Positions 1 to 7,506 of a DNA stretch of 37,494 nt are shown here, piece after piece (position 1 is the stretch's first letter; each line of letters opens with the position of its first letter). Source of the DNA: Coriobacteriia bacterium (lineage in GTDB: Bacteria > Actinomycetota > Coriobacteriia > WRKU01 > WQUG01). The stretch spans positions 1-37,494 of the forward strand of contig WQYT01000009.1 in the NCBI GenBank assembly GCA_009781115.1, given 5' to 3'. The notes under the pieces are model-generated. The model did not search any database, was not told the DNA's origin, and saw only the letters and a list, made by a program, of their open reading frames with translations. Both the position numbers and the translations under genes were made by a program.

Positions 1-183
1 CACTCCTTCATCAAGGCGGCGGCTGAATCGGTGGTGAAGCCTGCTGCTTATGGCACGCGTGAGATTCGCTGGGTGGGAACCATCAGCGCAGCCGACCTCC
101 AAAAAGAAGCTGATGAGCTTGCTATCCGCATCCGCGATGTGAACCTGGAGATCCAAGAGGCGAACTGGCAGATCGATATCTGA
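1..183 (+). CDS. C-terminal end of a DIP1984 family (septicolysin-like) protein, partial
   Basis: The reading frame is open from the first base to a TGA at 181-183 and gives the last 60 residues of a protein whose start lies outside the window. The end, with REIRWVGTISAADLQKEAD and then IQEANWQIDI, matches my memory of the conserved C-terminus of the DIP1984/DUF6847 family (typical form: EIKFVSTVDVAALQKQAD, then IQEANWLTEL). Members are small, helical, soluble proteins of about 150 residues; some are annotated as septicolysin, but no reaction is established. The family call rests on recognising this tail only, so a profile search with the full gene would decide it. Confidence 0.65.
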   Translation, partial: HSFIKAAAESVVKPAAYGTREIRWVGTISAADLQKEADELAIRIRDVNLEIQEANWQIDI

Positions 184-417
184 CACGCCTCCCACATGGG
201 AACGTGGTACAAGATAAGGGCGAGTGTATCCTATGCCGACGAAGGTCAATGTCGGCCCGGTGGAGTGGCGGGCCATTCCTGAGGTTCGATCCCTCTTTCA
301 CAACTTAAGCCCAGTACTCTGCACATCTTACCAGGTATATTGCATCTGGCACTACCCTATACACTGACTTTCTTGTACCACTCCCACCCATCGGCCACAA
401 AGGATGCGGGAAATTTG
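184..417. other. structured intergenic region with several short hairpins
   Basis: No gene is visible. Three stems lie close together: CCGAC (236-240) with GTCGG (251-255), GGCCCG (254-259) with CGGGCC (269-274), and GAGG (281-284) with CCTC (292-295) around a TTCGATC loop. The last looks like a tRNA T arm, but no matching acceptor strand or CCA is present. It could be the terminator of the upstream gene, a degraded RNA gene or one more repeat element. Confidence 0.35.
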
Positions 418-867
418 ATGATAGAATTTGTTCACTTAAATACTACTTGGAATGCTGAGCCGAATGCCCCTTGTCCTCGTGTAGAAGTATCGGGCGTCAG
501 TGTCACGTTGTTGTTTTATATGAATGCGTTTAAGTTTAAGGATTTTTCTGAGGGCGATATTGGCGCCTTGACTTTCTCTAACTGTTTTCAATATCGAATG
601 GGGCCACCCAATGATGAGGGATTTAATATTTTCAATCAGAGCAGATATAAAAAATATGGAGTACCTTGGGGTGAGTTTTATCTTGTGAAAGATTCGGATT
701 GGCAAACCACTTTTCCCAATCCAATCATCGTGGCATCTGGTCTCGATACGTCAGTTCTCAATCATTATCTTTTTTACTTGCGGGATGAAACATTCGAATG
801 TATTGCGGGGACTTGGCATTTGGAAGTTTCAGGCTCCACTAATATGCAGTTAGCTGGAGATTATTAA
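418..867 (+). CDS. uncharacterised soluble protein, 149 aa
   Basis: The chosen start is the ATG at 418, because homologous-looking sequence (MIEFVHLNTTWNAEPNAPCP) begins there; an upstream in-frame ATG at 340 would add a proline- and leucine-rich stretch that looks non-coding. No signal peptide or membrane segment is visible. The pattern N-W-N-A-E-P-N-A-P followed by a central FSNC and the ending FYLRDETFEC-W-LEV resembles a widespread family of small unnamed proteins. I recognise the pattern but know no function. The gene is AT-rich compared with the core genes after 2.4 kb, in line with accessory DNA. It lies alone, 40 bp before the next gene on the same strand. Confidence 0.6.
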   Translation: MIEFVHLNTTWNAEPNAPCPRVEVSGVSVTLLFYMNAFKFKDFSEGDIGALTFSNCFQYRMGPPNDEGFNIFNQSRYKKYGVPWGEFYLVKDSDWQTTFPNPIIVASGLDTSVLNHYLFYLRDETFECIAGTWHLEVSGSTNMQLAGDY

Positions 868-907
868 GTTGAGCGGTAGTCGGTATTAATAACAAAGGAT
901 GGGGATT

Positions 908-1636
908 ATGAGCGCTTGTATACGGTGCGGAACTGAGTTTCCGGAGAGTGAGTTGGTCTGTCCGGTCTGCGGCACGCTGCGCCCGGGGCGGCTGCCGGCA
1001 TCTGATGCAAGTAGCTTACAGCTAGCCTCGACGACGCCTGCTCCGGTGACTGAAACCAAGCCAACGAGCACCTTTGTGCCCAAAGAACCCTGGCCCCGGA
1101 AGAAGAATCGTGACTATACCAAGCTTGGCGGCTGGATACTATTCTGGGTTATCTCGCTTTCGATTCTTTCACTCTTCGGCCTTATCAGCAATATATTGAC
1201 GGCGAGTAGCACAAGCGAATCTTCTTCAATTTTCTGGTGGATGCAGTTTGGAGTTTCCGTCACGATATCATCACTCACTCTTGCGGCGATGATACTCGTA
1301 GTAGGTCGCAAAGCGATTTTCATGCCGCTTCTATTTTTTGCAAGCGCCATTCGTGTTGTTGCCATACCTCTGGCATTCATCAAATCTACTATTCCTTACT
1401 TCATTAAAGGAGATGCGACAGATATCACGCTTGGTGTGTTCTCGTTGTTTTTTGGCTTGTGTATCTCATACTTCTATATCGTGTTGCTTCCTTGGTATTT
1501 TCAGCATGATGAGCGCGTGTGTGGCTACATGCGAAATGACGATTATCGCACTCGGTATCCCTGGATAGAAACAGTCCTGAGGAAGCTCGTTATATTGCCG
1601 AAGGCACCAGAAGCTTCTGTTGACAGGGAGGAGTAG
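908..1636 (+). CDS. zinc-ribbon membrane protein, DUF2569-like
   Basis: The start at 908 is preferred over the ATG at 899, because the purine-rich AAGGATGGGGA lies at ribosome-binding distance from 908. The protein has 242 residues. At the N-terminus two CxxC pairs (Cys4/Cys7 and Cys18/Cys21) form a zinc ribbon. A charged, threonine- and proline-rich linker follows, then KLGGWILFW, a typical entry into the first helix of DUF2569 proteins, and about four hydrophobic segments (near residues 75-100, 110-130, 135-155 and 170-195). It is probably an inner-membrane protein with a cytoplasmic zinc ribbon. The function is unknown. It ends three bases before the ATG of the next gene, so the two may be co-transcribed. 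Confidence 0.6.
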   Translation: MSACIRCGTEFPESELVCPVCGTLRPGRLPASDASSLQLASTTPAPVTETKPTSTFVPKEPWPRKKNRDYTKLGGWILFWVISLSILSLFGLISNILTASSTSESSSIFWWMQFGVSVTISSLTLAAMILVVGRKAIFMPLLFFASAIRVVAIPLAFIKSTIPYFIKGDATDITLGVFSLFFGLCISYFYIVLLPWYFQHDERVCGYMRNDDYRTRYPWIETVLRKLVILPKAPEASVDREE

Positions 1637-1639
1637 TTG

Positions 1640-2296
1640 ATGGGCTATCAAGAACTATTTACGGCGTTTGAAGCGGAGGCTGATGCGGAGCAGGCGGTGG
1701 CTATGAGCGCTTATATGCGCGATCAGTTTCCGTATCTGGGGATCAAGACGCCTTGTCGCAGGGCGCTGGCGAAGGACTTCCTCAAAGCGGCGCGCAAGGC
1801 GGTCGAGGTTGACTGGGGCTTTATTGACGCCTGTTGGGCGCGCGATGAGCGCGAGTTCCAGTATCTGGCGCTTGACTATCTGCATGTGATGGAGAAGGTG
1901 CTCACGCCCAAAGATATCCCCCGTATCAAGCGCCTTGCCACCACAAAGTCGTGGTGGGATACCGTCGACAGCCTTGATACGATCGTTGGCAACATCGCGC
2001 TGAGCTATCCCGAGGTCAACAAGACCCTGCTTGCCTGGAGCGTTGATGATAACTTCTGGTTGCGGCGTCTGGCGATCGATCATCAGCTGCTACGCAAGGA
2101 GCGGACCGATACCGAGCTCCTGAGCCGCATCCTCGTGAACAACCTGGGGCAGACGGAGTTCTTCATCACGAAGGCGATCGGTTGGGCTCTGCGCGCTTAC
2201 AGCAAGATCGACCCCGAGTGGGTGGGCGCCTTCATTGACGCGCACCGCGACCAGATGGCTCCACTCTCGATCCGCGAAGCCAGCAAGTACCTGTAG
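1640..2296 (+). CDS. DNA alkylation repair protein, AlkD-like
   Basis: This 218-residue, all-helical protein matches the AlkD/DNA_alkylation (PF08713) family: FPYLGIKTPCRRALAKDFL near the N-terminus, W-ARDEREFQYLALDYL in the first third, then TTKSWWDTVDSLD and DDNFWLRRLAIDHQL. AlkD enzymes are HEAT-repeat-type DNA glycosylases that remove cationic alkylated bases such as 3-methyladenine and 7-methylguanine. The aromatic and acidic residues of the WWDTVD segment sit where family members bind the lesion. The start at 1640 is chosen because AGGGAGGA (1625-1632) lies seven bases upstream; the TTG at 1637 is less likely. Length agrees with the family (about 220-240). Confidence 0.85.
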   Translation: MGYQELFTAFEAEADAEQAVAMSAYMRDQFPYLGIKTPCRRALAKDFLKAARKAVEVDWGFIDACWARDEREFQYLALDYLHVMEKVLTPKDIPRIKRLATTKSWWDTVDSLDTIVGNIALSYPEVNKTLLAWSVDDNFWLRRLAIDHQLLRKERTDTELLSRILVNNLGQTEFFITKAIGWALRAYSKIDPEWVGAFIDAHRDQMAPLSIREASKYL

Positions 2297-2361
2297 CGAA
2301 TGGGCGGCGAAGGAGGCGGCGGAGCCCAGATAGGGTGGGCGTGGAGCAAGGGGCAAGCTGC

Positions 2362-2367
2362 TATAAT
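2362..2367 (+). promoter_or_regulatory. probable -10 box of the dnaJ operon promoter
   Basis: A perfect TATAAT stands 69 bases before the dnaJ start codon. No good -35 hexamer is seen at the usual spacing. No CIRCE (HrcA) or HAIR (HspR) inverted repeat is visible between 2297 and 2436, so heat-shock control by those repressors is not supported. Confidence 0.45.
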
Positions 2368-2436
2368 AGGGGTTCTGTACAAAAACTGTGAGGCGGGCGC
2401 CTGAGAGGGCGCTTGCTCTGTTACAAGGAGTGAGCT

Positions 2437-3627
2437 TTGGCCTCTGCCGGATCTGATTACTACGACCTGCTGGGGGTGTCGCGCGACGCCGACAGCGAAA
2501 CAATAAAGAAGGCCTTTCGCCGCAAGGCGCGCGAGTGCCATCCTGACGTGAGCAACGCGCCGGATGCAGAGGAGCGCTTCAAGGAGCTGAACGCGGCCTA
2601 TGACGTGCTGTCTGACCCCAACAAGCGGCGCCAGTACGACCAGTTTGGTACCGTGGGCGGCAACGGCGGATTTGGCGGCTATGACGACATCTTTGGCGGC
2701 GGCGCAGGTGGAGTCGCCTTTGACTTGAGCGACCTGTTCAGCTCATTTTTTGGCGGCGTGAGCGGGCGTGGCCAGCGGGTGACGCTTGAGGGTCGCGACA
2801 TGGCGATGCAGATATCTATCACGCTTGAGGAAGCTGCGCGCGGTATCGACCGCGAAGTCCGCTACGATCGTCTGGCGCCTTGCGATGAGTGCGGGGCGAC
2901 CGGCTCGGCCGACAGAAGCGCGCCGGCCAAGTGCCCCACCTGCGGCGGCACGGGCCAGACGGTCAGCTATCGCCAGACACTCTTTGGCGCCATGCAGACT
3001 GCCGCGCCGTGTCAGACCTGCGGCGGCACCGGTACGCGCATCGCCAACCCCTGCCATGAGTGCGAAGGCTCCGGGCGTGTCATCGACCGCGAAACCTTCA
3101 CGCTGGAGATTCCGGCGGGTATCGCCGACGGGCAGACCATTCGCAAGCGCGAGGCGGGCGAGGCGGGCATCCGTGGCGCTAGAGGCGGCGACCTCATCTT
3201 CACGGTTCACGTGGGCGCTCACGAGCGCTTTGAGCGCCAGGGCGCCAACCTCCACGCCCGGCTGCCGATCAGCATTACCGAGGCGGCGCTGGGCACGGTC
3301 AAGGAGGTCGAGGGCTTGCTGGAGCCCGTTAAGGTCGAAGTCCCCGCAGGCGCGCAGACAAAGGATCGCATACGCGTTAAGGGCGCCGGTATGCCCCAGC
3401 TCCACAAGGCCGATCAGCGCGGCGACCTCATCTTCTATTGTGACGTCATAGTTCCCAAAAAAGTTAGCTCGAAAGCCGAGGAACTCCTGCAGCAGCTGAG
3501 CGCCGAGCTGGGTGATACTCCAACGTCAGATGCCGATGAGCTGGCAAGTAAAGGCGGCATCGGAGAGAGGATTCGCGGCTTTAAGCAAGGCGTTGAGGAC
3601 TTTAAAGACTGGATCAGCGGCAACTGA
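2437..3627 (+). CDS. dnaJ: chaperone protein DnaJ (Hsp40)
   Basis: Co-chaperone that stimulates the ATPase of DnaK and delivers unfolded clients in the cytoplasm. Order of domains in the 396-residue protein: J domain (about 7-70) with the HPD motif at 35-37; glycine/phenylalanine-rich region (about 71-115); zinc region with four CxxCxGxG-type repeats starting near Cys149, Cys166, Cys192 and Cys206 (the last reads CHECEGSG); then the two beta-barrel substrate domains. The start is a TTG at 2437, supported by AAGGAG at 2425-2430 six bases upstream. It is the first gene of a dense run dnaJ-mtaB-degV-phoH-ybeY. In other actinobacteria the dnaJ copy in this setting usually follows hrcA and precedes rsmE; both are missing here. 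Confidence 0.95.
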   Translation: MASAGSDYYDLLGVSRDADSETIKKAFRRKARECHPDVSNAPDAEERFKELNAAYDVLSDPNKRRQYDQFGTVGGNGGFGGYDDIFGGGAGGVAFDLSDLFSSFFGGVSGRGQRVTLEGRDMAMQISITLEEAARGIDREVRYDRLAPCDECGATGSADRSAPAKCPTCGGTGQTVSYRQTLFGAMQTAAPCQTCGGTGTRIANPCHECEGSGRVIDRETFTLEIPAGIADGQTIRKREAGEAGIRGARGGDLIFTVHVGAHERFERQGANLHARLPISITEAALGTVKEVEGLLEPVKVEVPAGAQTKDRIRVKGAGMPQLHKADQRGDLIFYCDVIVPKKVSSKAEELLQQLSAELGDTPTSDADELASKGGIGERIRGFKQGVEDFKDWISGN

Positions 3628-3648
3628 CCGAAGAGGGACGCTTCGACC

Positions 3649-5037
3649 ATGCGCATCTACATCCGAACCTATGGCTGCAAAGTCAACCAGGTGGAAAGCG
3701 AGGAGCTTGCGGCCCGTTTTGTAGCTGCCGGCCACGAGCTGGTGCGCGACGAGGAGCAGGCGCAGCTCTATGTCATCAATACCTGTACCGTCACCGGCGA
3801 GGCCGACGCAAAGGTACGCAAAGGGGTGAGGCACGCCGCCTCGCTGCCGCGTGTTGAGCAGGTGCTCGTGACGGGTTGCGGCGCAGCAATGCACGCTGAT
3901 GAGCTGGCGGCGTTGAGTGAGAAAGTCGTGGTTGTCCGCAGCGGGATCGGTGACGGGATTCAGTTTTGGGGCCCCAGGTCGGCCTCCGGCTATCCGAGTC
4001 GCCCGCTGAAACCGACGCTTCGGTCGGTTTCCGAGACGCGGGCTTTGTCGGATGATCCTGCGGCCTCCTCCCCGTATCGGGATTCCGATACCGCCCCCTC
4101 TGCTCGTGCCGTTGCTGCGGTGGACGCCTCCTTTCATACGCGGGTGGCGGTTAAGGTGCAGGATGGGTGCGAGAACTTCTGTGCGTACTGCATCGTGCCC
4201 TATGCGCGCGGAGCGAGTCGGTCGATGCGAATGGCGGATCTCCTGCAGCAGGTGGCGGAACTGGCGCAAGGTGGCACCCAGGAGATCGTGCTCACGGGGA
4301 TCAACATCGGGCGCTACTGTGACCCGGAGACCAGCGCTGACCTGCCGGCGCTCATCCGTAATCTTCATGAGCAGACAGGCATCCATCGCATCCGGCTTTC
4401 AAGTATTGAGCCGCCGGATGTTACCGACGAGCTGTGCGCGCTGCTGGCAGAAGGCATCCTCTGTGAGCACCTCCATATTCCGTTGCAGTCAGGTTCTGAC
4501 CGCGTGCTGGAGGCGATGGGGCGTCGCTATACGACGGCGGACTTTACGACGGCGCTGGCCCGCGTGCGCGCGGCGGCGCTACAGACCGCCGTCACCACCG
4601 ATGTGATTGTTGGCTTTCCCACAGAAACTGACGCCGACTTTGAGGCGACCTGTGAATTTTGCCGCGCGCAAGCCGTCTCGAAGATACACGTGTTTCGCTT
4701 CAGCCCCCGCGCGGGCACGCCAGCGGCAAGCCTGTCGCCGCTTGATCCCCAGCAGGTCGCCGCGCGCGCCGCGCGCCTGCGCGAGCTCTCAGCAGAGCTT
4801 GCCGCCGCCTACGCGCAAAGCCAGCTTGGCCGCATGCTGGAATGGGTGGTCGAACGCATAGATCCGGCCTGCGGCCAGGCAACTTTGACCTCGCGCGAGC
4901 ACCTCAGCATGAGGATTTCTGCCGCAGACCGCCTGACAGGGGAGCTCCTCTCGCTCCCATTTGATATGATGAAGAGCATGAGGGACGCAAAGAGTAAGCC
5001 GGCTGGACTATCCGCCCCGGACGTATCGGAGGACTGA
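3649..5037 (+). CDS. mtaB: tRNA t6A37 methylthiotransferase MtaB, with an in-frame repeat insertion
   Basis: Radical SAM enzyme that converts t6A to ms2t6A at position 37 of tRNAs reading ANN codons. The N-terminal UPF0004 domain has the three cluster-binding cysteines Cys10 (TYGCKVNQVES), Cys46 (NTCTVT) and Cys77 (VTGCGA). The radical SAM motif is Cys174, Cys178, Cys181 (CENFCAYC) followed by IVPYARG, and a TRAM-like RNA-binding domain lies at the C-terminus. Length is 462 residues, about 40 more than usual. The excess lies at about residues 105-142, the linker between the first two domains, and is encoded by a palindromic repeat (3963-4073) also found outside genes at 31434-31543. All catalytic cysteines are kept, so the enzyme is probably active. 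The TGA overlaps the degV ATG by one base. Confidence 0.92.
   Translation: MRIYIRTYGCKVNQVESEELAARFVAAGHELVRDEEQAQLYVINTCTVTGEADAKVRKGVRHAASLPRVEQVLVTGCGAAMHADELAALSEKVVVVRSGIGDGIQFWGPRSASGYPSRPLKPTLRSVSETRALSDDPAASSPYRDSDTAPSARAVAAVDASFHTRVAVKVQDGCENFCAYCIVPYARGASRSMRMADLLQQVAELAQGGTQEIVLTGINIGRYCDPETSADLPALIRNLHEQTGIHRIRLSSIEPPDVTDELCALLAEGILCEHLHIPLQSGSDRVLEAMGRRYTTADFTTALARVRAAALQTAVTTDVIVGFPTETDADFEATCEFCRAQAVSKIHVFRFSPRAGTPAASLSPLDPQQVAARAARLRELSAELAAAYAQSQLGRMLEWVVERIDPACGQATLTSREHLSMRISAADRLTGELLSLPFDMMKSMRDAKSKPAGLSAPDVSED
3963..4073 (+). repeat. palindromic repeat family I, copy inside mtaB
   Basis: These 111 bases (37 codons, frame kept) align along their whole length, at roughly four of five positions by eye, with the intergenic copy at 31434-31543. 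The centre is a perfect 9-bp stem, GAAACCGAC (4008-4016) and GTCGGTTTC (4023-4031), around the loop GCTTCG. At the same place the other copy has AAAATCGAC and GTTGATTTT, so two base pairs differ on both sides of the stem and pairing is kept. The translated segment is rich in Ser, Pro and Arg and looks disordered. Confidence 0.85.
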
Positions 5038-5921
5038 TGTCTTTTATCATTGTTGGGGACAACTCAAGCAATCTGCCCGTTGCACTTATCGACCGTTATG
5101 ACCTGAAAATACTCCCCATGGGTTTTCACAGCGGCGACAAGGAGTATTTCAGTTACCTTAAAGGCGAAGACATTGACTTGGCGAGCTTTTATCGCATGAT
5201 GCGCGAAGGCGAGGCGTTTTCTACCTCGCTCATCAGCTATGGGAGCTGCAGCGAGGTGCTTGATCCGATCATCGAATCAAGCGATGAGGATGTGCTTTAC
5301 CTGGGAATCTCATCGGGAATATCTGGCTCCTACAACGTGGTGAGCAACTACTTTGCCGAGCAGCAGGAAAAGTACCCCGGGCGCCGTTTTGCCGCGATCG
5401 ACAGCCTGGCGGCCAGTCTGGGCCAGGGCCTGCTGACGCTTAAGGCCGCGCGCCTGCGCGACGAAGAGGGCGCCAGCTTCGACGAGGTTTGTGCCTGGCT
5501 GGATGCCAACATCCTGCACATGGGGCACGCGTTTACTGTTGATGACCTCATGTTCCTGTTTCGCGGCGGGCGCCTGTCGCGCGCGTCAGCGATGGCGGGT
5601 ACCTTGCTTGACGTCAAGCCGATCCTTCACTTTGATACCGAGGGCAAACTGGTGCCGGTCGCCAAAGTGCGCAACCGTCGCAAGTCGCTCAAGGCGCTGG
5701 TCGATCGCATGGAGGAGACCGTGACCCGACCGCTCGACTCAAGCCTGCTTGCCGTCAGCCACGGCGACTGCGAAGAGGACGCGCTCTACGTGGTTGACCT
5801 GGTCTGCGAGCGTTTTGGGGTGACACGCGACGACATCATCTTCAACATCATCGATCCGGTTATCGGCGCCCATTCGGGGCCGGGCACCGTGGCCCTGTTC
5901 TTTATGGCTGATGAACGTTGA
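5037..5921 (+). CDS. DegV family fatty-acid-binding protein
   Basis: Cytoplasmic protein of 294 residues, the normal length of the DegV family. Family members bind a fatty acid or acyl phosphate and in some bacteria (FakB) present it to a kinase for phosphorylation; no fakA-like gene is in this window. Supporting motifs are the N-terminal IIVGDNSSNLP, the substrate loop with TSLISYGS, then LGISSGISGSYN, the central FLFRGGRLSRASAM and the end IGAHSGPGTVALFF, which are diagnostic. The start codon shares one base with the mtaB stop, suggesting translational coupling. It lies between mtaB and phoH in the same direction; no own promoter is seen. Confidence 0.92.
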   Translation: MSFIIVGDNSSNLPVALIDRYDLKILPMGFHSGDKEYFSYLKGEDIDLASFYRMMREGEAFSTSLISYGSCSEVLDPIIESSDEDVLYLGISSGISGSYNVVSNYFAEQQEKYPGRRFAAIDSLAASLGQGLLTLKAARLRDEEGASFDEVCAWLDANILHMGHAFTVDDLMFLFRGGRLSRASAMAGTLLDVKPILHFDTEGKLVPVAKVRNRRKSLKALVDRMEETVTRPLDSSLLAVSHGDCEEDALYVVDLVCERFGVTRDDIIFNIIDPVIGAHSGPGTVALFFMADER

Positions 5922-7002
5922 TATGACCGCGACCTCACTGAATGACGGCGCCTCCAGCGCCTCGACCCCGACCTCGACCTCGGCTCCGGCTCCGACCTCG
6001 GCTCCGGCTCCGGCTCCGACCCGGAGCACTCTTGAACTGACGCTTCCGCCTGACCTTGATCCGGTCGTGCTTTTAGGGGAGCGCGATACCTGGCTGCGCC
6101 TGATAGAGGAGCGCTTTGCCGCAGACATCAGCGTGCGGGGCAACCTCGTCAAGCTGAGCGGCGACGCCTTTGAGGTGGCCACGCTCCAGGCGCTCTTCAA
6201 AGAGCTGACCAGCCTGGTAAGCCACGGCGAGACGCTGACGCGCACGCTGGTCGAAGGTGCAATCGACAGCCTGACGCACGGCACCGCGCGCCCCAGCGAG
6301 CTGTCCGCAGACGTCGTCACGACGCATCGCGGCCACGTCATCCGGCCCAAAACCGCCGGCCAGAAAGCCTACCTTGACGCCGTGCGGACCCACACGATCA
6401 CTTTTGGCATCGGGCCTGCTGGCACGGGCAAGACCTACCTGGCCATGGCGCTTGCCGTTGAGGCGCTCAAGCGCAAGGAGGTCAGCCGCATAATACTCAC
6501 GCGCCCGGCAGTCGAAGCAGGCGAGAGCCTGGGATTTCTCCCCGGCACGCTGACGGAAAAAGTTGACCCGTACCTGCGCCCACTCTACGATGCGCTCTTT
6601 GACATGATGGACGCGGAAAAATCGACGGCGCTGATTGAACGGGGCGTCATCGAGATCGCGCCGCTCGCCTTCATGCGCGGCCGGACGCTCAATGACTCGT
6701 TTGTCATTTTGGATGAGGCGCAAAACACCACGCGCGAGCAGATGAAGATGTTTCTGACCCGCCTGGGATTCAATTCCCGGATCGTGGTGACGGGAGACGT
6801 GACCCAGATCGACCTGAAGCGCGGGCAATCTGGTCTTAAGGACGTCACGCGGGTGCTCACCCACATTGATGACATCGCCTTTGTGGAGCTCTCCGGCAAA
6901 GACATCGTGCGCCACCGCCTGGTCCAGCACATTGTGGCGGCCTATCATGAATATGAGAGTGGAACTAAGCAGATGGAGCTGTCAGACATGGAGGACAGCT
7001 GA
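5911..7002 (+). CDS. phoH: PhoH family ATPase
   Basis: Cytoplasmic P-loop ATPase of the PhoH/YbeZ type (363 aa), thought to act in RNA metabolism together with YbeY, whose gene follows. Walker A GPAGTGKT is at 168-175, Walker B and its neighbour FVILDEAQN at about 264-272, and TGDVTQIDL follows. An N-terminal region of about 60-120 residues has the KH-like fold expected in PhoH-long forms. The start is uncertain: ATG at 5911 lies inside degV and ATG at 5923 just after it. Residues about 19-40 are a low-complexity Thr/Ser/Ala/Pro stretch from short tandem CTCCGGCTCCGAC-like units and probably form a flexible leader. The TGA stop is part of the 35-bp palindrome at 6998-7032. Confidence 0.93.
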   Translation: MNVDMTATSLNDGASSASTPTSTSAPAPTSAPAPAPTRSTLELTLPPDLDPVVLLGERDTWLRLIEERFAADISVRGNLVKLSGDAFEVATLQALFKELTSLVSHGETLTRTLVEGAIDSLTHGTARPSELSADVVTTHRGHVIRPKTAGQKAYLDAVRTHTITFGIGPAGTGKTYLAMALAVEALKRKEVSRIILTRPAVEAGESLGFLPGTLTEKVDPYLRPLYDALFDMMDAEKSTALIERGVIEIAPLAFMRGRTLNDSFVILDEAQNTTREQMKMFLTRLGFNSRIVVTGDVTQIDLKRGQSGLKDVTRVLTHIDDIAFVELSGKDIVRHRLVQHIVAAYHEYESGTKQMELSDMEDS

Positions 7003-7032
7003 CAGAATTACCCCAGGGGTAATTCTGTCAGC
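6998..7032. repeat. 35-bp perfect palindrome overlapping the phoH stop codon
   Basis: Arms of 17 bases, GCTGACAGAATTACCCC and GGGGTAATTCTGTCAGC, flank a single A. The phoH stop codon (7000-7002) is formed by the left arm. It shares the outline CTGACA-A-ACCC with the palindrome in recO at 9470-9500, while the inner bases differ symmetrically. It could act as a weak terminator or RNA-stabilising hairpin between phoH and ybeY, but no T-run follows. Confidence 0.85.
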
Positions 7033-7056
7033 AGGTATAGAGGACAAGGATCAGTG

Positions 7057-7506
7057 ATGGAAGTCCAGATCATATCGCATCGTGAGCCAGAGATACTTGA
7101 CCTGCAGGCCTTTGTGCGCCTGGCGCGCTTTGCGCTTGAGCGCGAGGAAGCGCCTGAGGCCTGTGTGATCTCGATCGCGCTGGTTGATGTGGACGAGATG
7201 ACGGAGCTTAACGGGCGCTACCGTGACAAGCAGGGCCCGACTGATGTCTTGAGCTTTCCCTGCGATGACCCGCAAATGATGGTCTCAGACGGGGAGCCCG
7301 TAACTTTGGGCGACATCATCATCGCGCCCGCGATTGCCGAGGCGCAGGCGCGCGACTACGGCCAGACTATCGAGGCGGAACTCAACCTGCTGCTGGTACA
7401 CGGCGTGCTGCACCTGCTGGGCTACGATCACATCGAGCCCGCCGACGCCGAGGCAATGGAAAATCGCGAACAGTCAATACTGGGCGCCTGGGAGATCAAC
7501 CGGTGA
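7057..7506 (+). CDS. ybeY: endoribonuclease YbeY (rRNA maturation factor)
   Basis: Metal-dependent single-strand RNase needed for 16S rRNA 3'-end maturation and ribosome quality control. The hallmark HGVLHLLGYDH is present, with zinc ligands His115, His119 and His125; Arg59 or a neighbouring residue in the segment ELNGRYRDKQGPTDVLSFP belongs to the conserved substrate face. At 149 residues the length is typical. ATG at 7057 is preferred over the GTG at 7054, because AAGGA at 7046-7050 is six bases upstream. It follows phoH, the usual partner in bacteria, and overlaps the next start by four bases. Confidence 0.94.
   Translation: MEVQIISHREPEILDLQAFVRLARFALEREEAPEACVISIALVDVDEMTELNGRYRDKQGPTDVLSFPCDDPQMMVSDGEPVTLGDIIIAPAIAEAQARDYGQTIEAELNLLLVHGVLHLLGYDHIEPADAEAMENREQSILGAWEINR

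Noticed and set aside
250-310. Possible tRNA, because of the sequence GAGGTTCGATCCCTC
   Set aside because: The outermost T-stem pair mismatches, no upstream strand complements the would-be acceptor TTCACAA, there is no CCA, and no anticodon arm fits the spacing.
2743-3405. Long open frame on the minus strand opposite dnaJ
   Set aside because: It is a shadow of GC-rich codon structure in dnaJ; the plus strand encodes a clear DnaJ with all motifs. The same applies to the long minus-strand frames opposite glyS, ppdK, rpoD and phoH.
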